Source: an uncultured Agathobaculum sp.
Lineage (GTDB): Bacteria; Bacillota; Clostridia; Oscillospirales; Butyricicoccaceae
Length of the DNA stretch: 64,000 nucleotides
NCBI RefSeq assembly: GCF_944384765.1
Contig: NZ_CALWUM010000010.1
Location: 1 to 64,000 of the forward strand
Direction of reading: 5' to 3'
Both the position numbers and the translations under genes were made by a program. The stretch's first letter is position 1. Each line of letters starts with the position of its first letter. Below are positions 42,974 to 51,553 of this stretch, piece by piece. A model generated the notes under the pieces. The model was not told the origin of the DNA and ran no database searches. It saw only the letters and a program-made list of their open reading frames with translations.

Positions 42974-44143
42974 TTACAGGGTTTGCAAAAACTTGCGCAT
43001 ACGGAAGCACGCCTCGCGCAAATGATTCATCGAATAGGAATACGAAATGCGCACATGCCCCTCGCCGCTCTGGCCGAAGGCGTTGCCCGGCACGACGGCA
43101 ACCTGCTCGTCGCGCAGCAGGCGCTCGCAGAATTCCTCGGACGACAGGCCGGTCGATTCGATGGATGGGAACATATAGAACGCGCCCTGCGGCTCGAAGC
43201 ACTGAAGGCCCATCGAGCGCAGCTCGCCCAGCAAAAAGCGGCGGCGGATGTCGTACTGCGAGCGCATGCGCTCGATGTCATCCTCGCCGGTGCGGATGGC
43301 CTCGATGCCCGCAAACTGCGCCGTGGTCGGCGCGGACATGATGCCGAACTGATGCACCTTGCAGATGTGCTTCATAAGCTCCTTGGGCCCCATTGCCCAG
43401 CCGAGGCGCCAGCCGGTCATGGCGTAGGACTTGGAGAAGCCGTCCACCACGATCGTGCGCTCCTGCATGCCGGGCAGCTCGGCAAAGCAGGTGTGGCGCT
43501 CCTTGCCGTAGGTCAGGCTGCAATAGATCTCGTCCGACAGGACAAGGACATTGGTGTCGCGCAACACGGCGGCAATGGCCTCCAGATCCGCACGCGACAT
43601 CACCGCGCCCGTGGGATTGTTCGGATAGGGCAGGATGAGCAGCTTGGTGCGCGGCGTGATGGCGGCGCGCAGCGCGTCCGCGGTGAGTTTGAACTCGTCC
43701 TCCACCCGGGTGGGCAGGGGGACCGGGACGCCGCCCGCCATCTGGGTCAGCGGGGTGTAGCACACAAAGCTGGGCTCGGGGATGAGCACTTCCTCGCCTG
43801 GATTGACCAGCGCGCGGATAGCGTTGTCGATTGCCTCCGAACCGCCGACCGTGACCAGGATCTCTTTATCCGCATCGTAGCACAGCTGATACTTGCGGCG
43901 GGTCAGTCCGGCGATCTGGCGGCGCAGCTCAGCCAGGCCCCAGTTGGAGGTATAGAAGGTCTGGCCTTTCTCCAGCGACTGGATGCCTGCGCGGCGGATC
44001 TGCCAGGGGGTTTCAAAGTCGGGCTCACCGACACCGAGCGAGATCGCCTCGGGCATGGTGGCAACCACATCAAAGAATTTGCGGATGCCCGAGGGTTTGA
44101 CCTGCTTGACGCGGTCGGAGAGCAGCTGTTCATAATCTACCAT
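42974..44143 (-). CDS. Class I/II pyridoxal-phosphate aminotransferase
   Basis: 389-residue fold-type I aminotransferase, related to aspartate/aromatic aminotransferases. The PLP-Lys is in DGFSKSYAMTGWRLGW; other landmarks are LGVGEPDFETP, TVGGSEAIDNAIRAL, LPYPNNPTGAV and LSDEIYCSLTYG, with VRISYSYS near the C-terminus. The exact amino acid cannot be told from sequence. It overlaps the Lrp-type regulator by 7 bp, which suggests an amino-acid-responsive pair. Confidence 0.92.
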   Translation of the reverse strand: MVDYEQLLSDRVKQVKPSGIRKFFDVVATMPEAISLGVGEPDFETPWQIRRAGIQSLEKGQTFYTSNWGLAELRRQIAGLTRRKYQLCYDADKEILVTVGGSEAIDNAIRALVNPGEEVLIPEPSFVCYTPLTQMAGGVPVPLPTRVEDEFKLTADALRAAITPRTKLLILPYPNNPTGAVMSRADLEAIAAVLRDTNVLVLSDEIYCSLTYGKERHTCFAELPGMQERTIVVDGFSKSYAMTGWRLGWAMGPKELMKHICKVHQFGIMSAPTTAQFAGIEAIRTGEDDIERMRSQYDIRRRFLLGELRSMGLQCFEPQGAFYMFPSIESTGLSSEEFCERLLRDEQVAVVPGNAFGQSGEGHVRISYSYSMNHLREACFRMRKFLQTL

Positions 44144-44628
44144 GCCATTGTAACCTCTCTTTTATCGTGTTCAGAGGGGTCGAACTCCACGCCATAGTCC
44201 TTGTACTTTTTGAGGATGAAATGCGTGCCGGTCGAAAGCACGTTTTCCATCGGCGCGAGCTGTTCAGCGACAAAGCGCGCGACCTCGCGCATCGTGCGGT
44301 CCTTGATGATTACGGTCAGGTCAAAACCGCCCGACATCAGGTAAACGCTCTCCACCTGATGGTGCGAATAGATCTGGCGGGCGATCTCATCAAACCCCAT
44401 GCCCTTCTGCGGGGTGATTTTGACCTCGATCAGCGCAGTGACGCTTTCGCGTGCGGTTTTATCCCAGTCGATCACGGTTTTATAGCCGAGGATCGTGCCG
44501 TTTTTTTCAAAAATGCGGAGTGCCTGGCAGACCTCTTCCTCGCTGGCGCCGGTCATGGCGGCGAGCTGGGCAGGGGTCAGGCGTGCATCCTGGCTGAGCA
44601 GGTCGAGCAGCTTTTCCGGATTTTCCAT
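44137..44628 (-). CDS. Lrp/AsnC-family transcriptional regulator
   Basis: 163-residue regulator with an N-terminal winged HTH (about 1-55: LLDLLSQDARLTPAQLAAMT, VCQALRIFEKNGTILGY) and a C-terminal RAM ligand-binding domain (about 65-145: VTALIEVKITPQKGMGF, ESVYLMSGGFDLTVIIKD). It probably senses an amino acid and controls itself and the overlapping aminotransferase. A 29-bp palindrome at 44766-44794 overlaps its promoter. Confidence 0.93.
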   Translation of the reverse strand: MENPEKLLDLLSQDARLTPAQLAAMTGASEEEVCQALRIFEKNGTILGYKTVIDWDKTARESVTALIEVKITPQKGMGFDEIARQIYSHHQVESVYLMSGGFDLTVIIKDRTMREVARFVAEQLAPMENVLSTGTHFILKKYKDYGVEFDPSEHDKREVTMAW

Positions 44629-44765
44629 GGTAACGACCTCCTTGTCGAATTGATGTCCATACTGCGCCGGGGGAGGCGCATATACAGGTATGATATCACA
44701 GCGGCCTGGCTTTGTTCAGCTGCAGCAGCGGGCAGGCGCCGCTGGGATAGCATGATGAAAAGAAT

Positions 44766-44816
44766 GTATAATAGCTGCATTGCAGCTATTATACCACAGA
44801 GAACGCCATAACACAA
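44766..44816 (-). promoter_or_regulatory. Promoter and palindromic operator of the Lrp-type gene
   Basis: A perfect palindrome, GTATAATAGCTGCA (44766-44779), T, then its complement (44781-44794). Minus-strand promoter: -35 TTGTGT (44816-44811), 17 bp, -10 TATAAT (44793-44788), so the -10 is one arm of the palindrome. A mirror TATAAT lies on the plus strand at 44767-44772. Confidence 0.65.
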
Positions 44817-44854
44817 TATTTTGCGCTTTCATCGCGGGAAACAGCAAAATCCTG

Positions 44855-44883
44855 TTGCGGAAACCGGGAAAACGCGGTACAAT
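44855..44883 (+). promoter_or_regulatory. Promoter of the DUF2461 gene
   Basis: -35 TTGCGG (44855-44860), 17 bp, -10 TACAAT (44878-44883). Confidence 0.6.
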
Positions 44884-44911
44884 GTTAAGAAGAAAGGTGG
44901 TGCCCCATCCC

Positions 44912-45613
44912 ATGGCATTCACAGGCTTCAACGCCGCGGGCATCGACCTGCTGCAGCTCAATCGCCTGCAAAACAGTAAAGAATTCTACGAGGCCCATAA
45001 AGAAGAAATCAAGCGGCTGGCAATCCAGCCTTTTTATGATCTGATCGCTGAGATGACCCCCGCGATGCTCGAGATCGACGCGCAGTTCGTGACCGTGCCC
45101 TCGCGCATGGTGTCGCGCGTGCGCCGCGATACACGCTATACCAAGGACAAAACCCTGTACCGCGCCAATCTGTGGATGTTTTTCCGCAGGCCGCGGCGCG
45201 AGCGGGAGTCCGTTCCGTGTTATTATTTTGAGGTGCACCCGGAATACTGGGCCTACGGCTGCTGGGGCGCGTGGGGCCGGGGCGAGATGGAAGCTCTGCG
45301 GGAGATGATCCTACACGAAGACAAGCTGTTTCTTGACGCATACCGCGCGGTGAACGACTGTCCACAGATGTGGCTTGCGGGCGAGATGTATAAGCGTCCC
45401 AAATTTCCGGACGCAAATCCCGCCTACCGCAGCTGGCTCGACCGCAAGGAGATCGGCATGGATTTCCGCGCGTATGACGATTTTACGCCAATTCTGGACG
45501 GCTCGTTCGTCCAGCCCATGCTGGAAAATATGCAGCGCCTAGCGCCGTTTTACCGGTTCCTGCTCGCCGCTAAGGAGCGCGCGGACGCCGGCCGGAGGGA
45601 GGCGCTGCAGTGA
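44912..45613 (+). CDS. DUF2461-family protein
   Basis: 233-residue protein of the DUF2461/TIGR02453 type, function unknown. Typical stretches: FYEAHKEEIKRLAIQPFYDL, VSRVRRDTRYTKDKTLYRAN, LWMFFRRPRRERESVPCYYF and GCWGAWGRGEMEALRE. ATG 44912 is used although its ribosome site (AAAGGTGG) is about 12 bp away; an ATG at 44882 lies in the promoter. The exonuclease gene overlaps its stop. Confidence 0.85.
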   Translation: MAFTGFNAAGIDLLQLNRLQNSKEFYEAHKEEIKRLAIQPFYDLIAEMTPAMLEIDAQFVTVPSRMVSRVRRDTRYTKDKTLYRANLWMFFRRPRRERESVPCYYFEVHPEYWAYGCWGAWGRGEMEALREMILHEDKLFLDAYRAVNDCPQMWLAGEMYKRPKFPDANPAYRSWLDRKEIGMDFRAYDDFTPILDGSFVQPMLENMQRLAPFYRFLLAAKERADAGRREALQ

Positions 45614-46242
45614 GATATCTTGCACTGGACTTCGAAACCGGCAACGCGTCGCCGCTCAGCGCGTGCGCGCTTGGCGCGAGTATCTTTGAGGACAGCACGC
45701 TGATCCGCGAACAGGTTTCGCTTATCCTGCCGCCGGCAGGCGCGCGCAAATTCCACTGGGGCAACGTGCGCGTCAACCATATCACCGAGAAGATGGTCGC
45801 GGATGCGCCGCCGTTCGACGCGGTCTGGCGCACACTGGCGGACGAGGCTGAGGGCAGCGTGATCGTGTGCCACAACGCGATGTTTGACGTAGGGGTGCTG
45901 AGCGCCTGTCTGGCGCATTATCACCTGCCAGTACCCGCTTGCCGGTATGTGTGCACGGTTAAGGTGTCGCGCCGCGTGTGGCCGGATCTGCAAAACCACA
46001 AGCTGGACACGGTTTCCGAGGCGCTCGGCATTGCGCTTGATCACCACGAGGCAGGCTCGGATGCACGCGCTGCGGGACTCATCTTGCAGGCCGCCCTGCG
46101 CGAGACCGGCAGCGCGGATGTGGACGAGCTGGCGGATAAGATCGGTATGCGGCTGGGCCGTATTTCGCCCATGGGCACCGTGCCGTGCAGCATCGCAAAG
46201 GAAGCAAGGGGCGCAAAAGCGTCCGTTCATCCCTCTAAATGA
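45610..46242 (+). CDS. DnaQ-like 3'-5' exonuclease
   Basis: 210-residue DEDDh exonuclease. Acidic motif I is ALDFETGNASP, motif II CHNAMFDVGVLSACLA, motif III HHEAGSDARAAG (His and Asp). It resembles the DnaQ/epsilon proofreading family but stands alone, so a repair or RNA-processing role is equally possible. GTG 45610 overlaps the stop of DUF2461 (GTGA), so it is translationally coupled. The C-terminal 40 residues are basic and non-conserved. Confidence 0.88.
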   Translation: MRYLALDFETGNASPLSACALGASIFEDSTLIREQVSLILPPAGARKFHWGNVRVNHITEKMVADAPPFDAVWRTLADEAEGSVIVCHNAMFDVGVLSACLAHYHLPVPACRYVCTVKVSRRVWPDLQNHKLDTVSEALGIALDHHEAGSDARAAGLILQAALRETGSADVDELADKIGMRLGRISPMGTVPCSIAKEARGAKASVHPSK

Positions 46243-46268
46243 ATGAAAACAAAAGGAGAGAGCAAGCT

Positions 46269-46574
46269 ATGAAAAACTATCTGGAAAACATTGATCGTGA
46301 CGCCCTGCGCGCCCGCGCAGAGCAGATGCTGGGTTATGCAAACGACGCCCGCACCCAGGCGAGCCGCTGGACGGACTATGCGGTTTCTAAGGCGCGCGGT
46401 TTTTCGCTGTTCGACTTTGCCATTTTCGAGGCATGCCTGCTCTCGCTCGGCCTGTGGCTGGGGACCTGCTTCTCCAAGCTGTTCAAAAAGTTCCGCGGCG
46501 TGCTGTTCATGCTGTTTGCGGCAAGCTGGCTCTATCTGCTGTGGCGCATCGTGTTCGACGAGGACGAGGACTGA
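46269..46574 (+). CDS. Small membrane protein
   Basis: 101-residue protein of unknown function. An N-terminal amphipathic part (NYLENIDRDALRARAEQMLG) is followed by two hydrophobic segments (about 48-68 and 73-92) and an acidic end FDEDED. ATG 46269 follows AAAGGAGAGAG. It follows the exonuclease gene after 26 bp. No family is recognised. Confidence 0.75.
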   Translation: MKNYLENIDRDALRARAEQMLGYANDARTQASRWTDYAVSKARGFSLFDFAIFEACLLSLGLWLGTCFSKLFKKFRGVLFMLFAASWLYLLWRIVFDEDED

Positions 46575-46618
46575 TTCGAGCCCGCCTATTCCGGCGTGAA
46601 ATATGCAATGATGCAATA

Positions 46619-46654
46619 AAAACGGGGAGAAACCGATCGGTTTCTCCCCGTTTT
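46619..46654. terminator. Bidirectional terminator between the small membrane gene and pheT
   Basis: AAAACGGGGAGAAACC (46619-46634) pairs perfectly with GGTTTCTCCCCGTTTT (46639-46654) around GATC. Confidence 0.95.
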
Positions 46655-46671
46655 CGTGTTTATCAGTAAAA

Positions 46672-49374
46672 TCAGCTGCGCAGCGCAGCGTCGAAATCCT
46701 TTTCGAGCGCGGCAAGCGCGTTTTTCATCGCCTTGTCGCACTCCTCATCGGTCAGCGTGCGGTCGGGTGCGCGCAGGGACAGCGAGTAGGCAACCGACTT
46801 TTTGCCTTCCGGGATGCCCTTGCCCTTGTAGACGTCAAACAGGCGGACCGACTCAAGAATCGCGCCTGCAGCCTGCTCGATGGCAGCCTGCATGGACGCT
46901 GCCGGCACGGCGTCATCCACCAGCACCGCAATGTCGCGGGTGGAAGCCGGGAACTTGGGCAGCGGGTGGTACAGCTTCTCGGGCTCGATCGCATCAAACA
47001 GCGCATCCATGCGGAGCTCGGCCGCGAGCACCTCGCCGGACAGGCCGTAGCGGTCGGCCACCGTCGGGTGGATGGTGCCGAGCACGCCGATCTGCTTGCC
47101 GTCGATCAGCACGTTCGCGCAGCGGCCCGGGTGATAGGACGGGTTGTTCTTCTCGGTCACGAACTGCGCGCCCTTGATGTTGAGCTCGCGCAGCAGCGCC
47201 TCAATCACGCCCTTGAACTGGAAGAAGGTCAGGCGGCCATAGCTGCCGAGTGTGAGCACCTTTTCCTCGTGCGGCAGCACATCCGCATCCGCCTTGCCAT
47301 CCTTGACCACCGGCAGATAGACCGTGCCCATCTCATAAAGCGACGCGGTCGCGTTGCGGTGCGCATGGTTGTGCGCGAGCGATTGCAGCATGGAGGGCAG
47401 CACGGTCGTGCGCATGATGCTGAAGTCCTCGCCGAGCGGGTTGAGGATGGTGGTCGAGATGCGGCGCGGATCGTCCGCAGCCCAGCCGATCATATCGTAG
47501 AATTTCGGGGAGATGAACGAGTGGCTCATGGCCTCGTCAAAGCCCGCCTCGCGGCAGACGAGCGAAGCGGCGCGTTCAGCCTGCTGGCGCGGGGTGTATT
47601 CGCCCTGCACCATCTCGCCCGCATACAGCGTGGTCGGGATTTTGTCATAGCCGTACATGCGCGCAACTTCCTCAGCCAGGTCGCACATGCGCGCAATGTC
47701 CGTGCGGAAGCTCGGCACGATGACCTCGCCGTTCTCCACTTTAAAGCCCAGCTTTTCCAGATAAGCCTGCTGCTCGTCTGCCGAAAGGGCCAGGCCGAGC
47801 AGGCCGTTCATCTTGTCCGGCTCGAACGGCAGGCGCTTGGGATTGGGGTCGGAGTTGTCCACGTCGATGATGCCGTCGATCACCTCGCCCGCGTCGAGCA
47901 GTTCAACCAGCTCGCAGGCGCGGTCGACCGCCTCGAGCGTCATGCGGGGATCAAGGCCCTTTTCAAAGCGGCCGGATGCCTCGGTGCGCATGCCGAGCGC
48001 CTTGGCGGTCACGCGGACGGTTGCGCCGTGGAAGCAGGCGGACTCAAAGACCACGGTTGTGGTGTCATCCTCGATCTCGGAGTTGGCGCCGCCCATGACG
48101 CCCGCAACAGCAACCGGCTTATCGTTGTCGCAGATGGCGAGCATCTTGTCGGTCAGATCGTGGTCCTGGCCGTCGAGCGTCTGGATGGACTCGCCGTCCC
48201 GCGCGCGGCGCACGACGATTTTGCCGTCCGACAGGCAGGCATAGTCAAACGCGTGCATGGGCTGGCCGTACTCGAGCATAACGTAGTTGGTGATGTCGAC
48301 GATGTTGTTGATCGGACGCACGCCGCAGGCGTGCAGGCGCGCGCGCATCCACGCGGGCGAGGGCTCGATCTTGATATTGCGCACCAGGCGCGCGGTGTAG
48401 CGCGGGCACAGGTCGGGGTCGCGCACCTCGACCGACATATACTTGTTGATATCGTCGCCCACGCCCTTGACCGACGGGGTATTGACGTGGAACGGGCGGT
48501 CAAAGGTGGCGGCGGTCTCGCGCGCCAGGCCGATGACGCTCAGGCAGTCCGGCCGGTTGGAGGTAATTTCAAAATCCGCGACCCATTCGTCCAGGCCGAG
48601 CACCTTTTTGATGTCGTCGCCCGGCTTGCAGTCCTCGTTCAGGATTAGGATGCCGTCCGTGATGCAGTGCGGGAACTCAGCCGGCTGGGCATGCAGATCG
48701 TCGGGCGTGCACACGGTCATGGCGGCGGTGTCGACCGCGATAAAGTCGTCCGCGTGGATGTTTGCGCAGTCGGTGGACAGCCGGGTTTCGCCCGCGCCGC
48801 AGTCCACGGTCAGGTCATACTGCGAATAGCCGGCGGGCTGGACGGACAGCACCTTGGCGGCGACCGTCTTGCCGAAGATTTTGTATCCCGCGGTCAGCTC
48901 TTCGGGCAGGGAGGGCTTTTCGCCCTTCAGGCAGTGGTAGTCGTTCAGGATCGCCGCGGGCTTGATGACCGCGTAGGGCACGTTGTGCGTGTCGAGCTGC
49001 AATTCTTTCAGCGAGCACAGCATGCCGTTGGACACCTCGCCGCGCAGCTTGCCCTTGGTGATTTTGACCCCGCCGGGCAGGGAGGACTTGTGCTTTGCAA
49101 CCGGGATCAGGTCGCCCTCGTGGATGTTCCACGCGCCGGTGCAGATCTGGGTGACTTCGTCCCCCACGTCGATCTGACAGATCCACATGTGGTCGGAGTT
49201 CGGGTGGCGGACCATCTCGTTGATGCGGCCGACCACGACGTTGTCGATCTCCGCGCCCAGATTGTAAACCTCTTCAACCTTGGAGCCGGACATCGTGAGC
49301 TTCGCGTCATATTCCTTGGGGGTGACGCCGGAAATATCGGTGTAATCCGAAAGCCAGGAAAGCGGCAGTTTCAT
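46672..49374 (-). CDS. pheT: Phenylalanine--tRNA ligase beta subunit, with an extra OB-like segment
   Basis: 900-residue subunit, about 100 longer than usual. Order: N-terminal part (MKLPLSWLSDY), EMAPII-type tRNA-binding OB fold (about 41-125), an extra segment (about 135-237), B3/B4 editing domain (ITSNRPDCLSVIGLARE onward, MHAFDYACL, VAGVMGGANSEI), B5 (about 515-590), catalytic-like core and the C-terminal anticodon-binding ferredoxin fold (FPASTRDIAVLVDD). The extra segment repeats features of the OB fold (ICTGAWNIHEGDLIPV versus LSTDCANIHADDFIAV), suggesting internal duplication. It follows pheS across hairpin array D. Confidence 0.95.
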   Translation of the reverse strand: MKLPLSWLSDYTDISGVTPKEYDAKLTMSGSKVEEVYNLGAEIDNVVVGRINEMVRHPNSDHMWICQIDVGDEVTQICTGAWNIHEGDLIPVAKHKSSLPGGVKITKGKLRGEVSNGMLCSLKELQLDTHNVPYAVIKPAAILNDYHCLKGEKPSLPEELTAGYKIFGKTVAAKVLSVQPAGYSQYDLTVDCGAGETRLSTDCANIHADDFIAVDTAAMTVCTPDDLHAQPAEFPHCITDGILILNEDCKPGDDIKKVLGLDEWVADFEITSNRPDCLSVIGLARETAATFDRPFHVNTPSVKGVGDDINKYMSVEVRDPDLCPRYTARLVRNIKIEPSPAWMRARLHACGVRPINNIVDITNYVMLEYGQPMHAFDYACLSDGKIVVRRARDGESIQTLDGQDHDLTDKMLAICDNDKPVAVAGVMGGANSEIEDDTTTVVFESACFHGATVRVTAKALGMRTEASGRFEKGLDPRMTLEAVDRACELVELLDAGEVIDGIIDVDNSDPNPKRLPFEPDKMNGLLGLALSADEQQAYLEKLGFKVENGEVIVPSFRTDIARMCDLAEEVARMYGYDKIPTTLYAGEMVQGEYTPRQQAERAASLVCREAGFDEAMSHSFISPKFYDMIGWAADDPRRISTTILNPLGEDFSIMRTTVLPSMLQSLAHNHAHRNATASLYEMGTVYLPVVKDGKADADVLPHEEKVLTLGSYGRLTFFQFKGVIEALLRELNIKGAQFVTEKNNPSYHPGRCANVLIDGKQIGVLGTIHPTVADRYGLSGEVLAAELRMDALFDAIEPEKLYHPLPKFPASTRDIAVLVDDAVPAASMQAAIEQAAGAILESVRLFDVYKGKGIPEGKKSVAYSLSLRAPDRTLTDEECDKAMKNALAALEKDFDAALRS

Positions 49375-49440
49375 AAGGGATTCGCGCTCCTTTATTTCAA
49401 AAATCAGGATACCGCGCCATACAGCGCGTCCGCGCCGTCA

Positions 49441-49616
49441 GGCGCGCATTTTCATGGAGACCGCTGTGCGGTCGACAAAAAACCGGGAGCATGTATCACG
49501 GTTTTTTAACAGCAGCGGAGAAAAGTTTCGGCAAAGCCGGAACTTTTCGCAGCGCCTGGACGCATCCGCGCGATGCGCGGTGCGGCCGCTTCGATCGAAA
49601 CGGCAGTTTCGATCGA
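49441..49616 (-). repeat. Hairpin array, copy D (between pheS and pheT)
   Basis: Read on the minus (transcribed) strand, the order is the same as copy C: TCGATCGAAAC/GTTTCGATCGA (49616-49591); CCGCGC/GCGCGG inside a longer stem (about 49584-49558); GAAAAGTTCCGGC/GCCGAAACTTTTC (about 49548-49520); AAAAAACCG/CGGTTTTTT (about 49507-49487); GACCGC/GCGGTC (49473-49459). Stem bases differ from copy C but pairing is kept. Confidence 0.85.
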
Positions 49617-49622
49617 GCCTGT

Positions 49623-50642
49623 TTAAAACTGGTGCAGGAATCTTACGTCGTTCTCGTAGAACAGACGGATGTCGTCGATCTTGAAGCGGCCCATGACCGT
49701 GCGCTCCAGGCCGATGCCGAACGCATAGCCGGAATACTCCTCCGGGTCGATGCCGCTGGTTTCGAGCACCTTGGGGTGCACCATGCCGCAGCCGAGGATC
49801 TCGATCCAGCCCTCTCCCTTGCAGAGCGGGCAGCCCGCGCCGTGGCAGCGGTAGCACTGGATATCCATTTCCGCGGAAGGCTCGGTGAACGGGAAGTGGT
49901 GCGGGCGGAAGCGGACGACCGTGTCCTCGCCGTACAGCTTTTTGGCGAACAGCTCGAGGATGCCCTTGAGGTCGGACATGCGGATGCCCTTATCGACAAC
50001 CAGGCCCTCGATCTGGTGGAACAGCGGCGAATGGGTCGCGTCGACCGCGTCTGAGCGGTACACACGGCCGGGCGCAATGATGCGGATCGGCGGCTTTTTC
50101 TTCTCCATCACGCGCACCTGCATGCCCGAGGTCTGGGTGCGCAGCACGACGTTGTCCGAGATGTAGAAGGTGTCCTGCGTATCGCGCGCGGGGTGGTCCT
50201 TGGGGATGTTGAGCGCTTCAAAGTTGTAGTGGTCGAGCTCGACTTCCGGGCCTTCAGCGATCGAGAAGCCCAGGCCGACAAAGATCTCCTTGAGCTCGTC
50301 GAGCACGATATTGAGCGGGTGTTCCTTGCCGATGACGACTTCCTCGCCCGGCAGGGTGACGTCGATGGACTCGGCCTCGAGCTTGTGCGCGAGCGCGGCC
50401 TGCTCGATCTCAGCGCGGCGCGTTTCGATGATGGACTCGATTTCGGCGCGCACATCGTTGACCATCTGGCCGACCACCGGACGGTCCTCGGGCGCAACGT
50501 CCTTCATGCCCTTGAGCAACGCGGTCAACTCGCCCTTTTTGCCGAGGAACTTGACGCGCGCCTCATCCAGTGCGCGCGCATCCGCAGCGGCGGCCAGCTG
50601 CTCTTTTGCGGCCTGCAGAATGCCTTGCAGTTTTTCTTTCAT
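49623..50642 (-). CDS. pheS: Phenylalanine--tRNA ligase alpha subunit
   Basis: 339-residue catalytic subunit of the class II synthetase. The N-terminal coiled coil covers about 1-85; motif 2 region includes [19 protein letters not shown] and [16 protein letters not shown]; motif 3 is [32 protein letters not shown] zinc-ribbon-like insert stands before motif 3. The start follows GGAGAG. A T-box leader lies upstream; pheT follows after a 248-bp gap filled by array D. Confidence 0.97.
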   Translation of the reverse strand: MKEKLQGILQAAKEQLAAAADARALDEARVKFLGKKGELTALLKGMKDVAPEDRPVVGQMVNDVRAEIESIIETRRAEIEQAALAHKLEAESIDVTLPGEEVVIGKEHPLNIVLDELKEIFVGLGFSIAEGPEVELDHYNFEALNIPKDHPARDTQDTFYISDNVVLRTQTSGMQVRVMEKKKPPIRIIAPGRVYRSDAVDATHSPLFHQIEGLVVDKGIRMSDLKGILELFAKKLYGEDTVVRFRPHHFPFTEPSAEMDIQCYRCHGAGCPLCKGEGWIEILGCGMVHPKVLETSGIDPEEYSGYAFGIGLERTVMGRFKIDDIRLFYENDVRFLHQF

Positions 50643-50681
50643 GGTGACTCTCCTTTATGAAAAATCGTTCAGGGACGCAAT

Positions 50682-50960
50682 AAAAAAGCCTTTCGTCCCA
50701 CAAAATAGGGACGAAAGGCGTCATATACATCTTCCGTGGTACCACCCTGATTCCCGGACAAGGCCGGGCACTCATTGAACGCCGGTAACGGGGCGTCACC
50801 CCGCCCGCGCCTACTGGAAAAAGCCGTTCAGCGCCGGTGCTCGCAGGGGAACTTCGCGTCATGCCTCTTTGGGCGGCTCGCAGCCAGAAGGCCGCCTTCT
50901 CTGAAAAGAGGGGGATGGCGTTACTTTCCCTGTTCATCGCAGGTGTCGTTATTCCATAAC
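50682..50960 (-). promoter_or_regulatory. T-box leader of pheST, Phe (TTC) specifier
   Basis: Minus-strand riboswitch. Specifier strands are AAAGTAACGCC (5') and GCGAAGTTCC (3'), with TTC at 50851-50849. The T-box sequence CAGGGTGGTACCACGGAAG lies at 50749-50731. The terminator GCCTTTCGTCCC/GGGACGAAAGGC (50719-50688) ends in T6. Uncharged tRNA-Phe should promote read-through. Confidence 0.93.
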
Positions 50961-50966
50961 AGGATT

Positions 50967-50995
50967 ATTAAAACACATTCCGGCCGGAAATGCAA
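50967..50995 (-). promoter_or_regulatory. Promoter of the pheST leader
   Basis: Minus strand: -35 TTGCAT (50995-50990), 17 bp, -10 TTTAAT (50972-50967). Confidence 0.55.
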
Positions 50996-51022
50996 GGGGG
51001 ATTTGTGTATTTTGCGTAAAAA

Positions 51023-51487
51023 TCAGCCGTCAAACGCGAAAAGAACCGGATGGCTGGATTCAAATTGCCAGTCGGTCATGTCAACGACAATGCCGCCGGC
51101 GAGCGCCTCGGGCGGCACGTCCTCGAAAATTTCGGCCGTGATGCCGTATTCCTCCGGCAGGGCGGTGGAGGCGGCTTCCGGCAGAGCTGCCAGATAAATA
51201 TCCCGATGGGGGTCCCCCTGCTCAAAAAAGCACACGAGCGCCTGGGCCTGCGGATAGTAGACCGCGCGGTGCAGGGTCACGCCGTCCTGTTCCGCGGGCT
51301 GTGCAAGCAGCTCCTGCGCGGACAGGATGCCGTCCGGCGCGGTGTTTTCCATCTGTGACATATGTGCGGTGCGTACTTCGGCGTGCACAGCCTGATATTG
51401 CCCGACGGTCTGCCACGCAAGCCCCGAGCCGAAAACCAGAAGCGCCATGGCGCCGACGGCCAGCACGATTTTACCGGTTTGTTTCAT
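51023..51487 (-). CDS. Membrane-anchored small protein, function unknown
   Basis: 154-residue protein with an N-terminal anchor (residues 7-25, IVLAVGAMALLVFGSGLAW) and an acidic outside part with no recognised domain (LHRAVYYPQAQALVCFFEQ is the most structured stretch). ATG 51487 follows GGGAGGGG. Its upstream block (promoter and ribosome site) is nearly identical to that of the next gene upstream at 52429. Confidence 0.7.
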   Translation of the reverse strand: MKQTGKIVLAVGAMALLVFGSGLAWQTVGQYQAVHAEVRTAHMSQMENTAPDGILSAQELLAQPAEQDGVTLHRAVYYPQAQALVCFFEQGDPHRDIYLAALPEAASTALPEEYGITAEIFEDVPPEALAGGIVVDMTDWQFESSHPVLFAFDG

Positions 51488-51490
51488 GCA

Positions 51491-51526
51491 GATCCCCTCC
51501 CTGATAAGCCCAGTATTGCACGAAAA
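51491..51526 (-). repeat. Promoter/RBS block, copy 1
   Basis: Bases 51491-51526 match 52430-52466 almost exactly (the -10 region AATACT here versus TATACT there, and one base less in the G run). It includes the ribosome site. Confidence 0.75.
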
Positions 51527-51553
51527 GCGAAATGGCCGGATGAAAGCCGCTGC

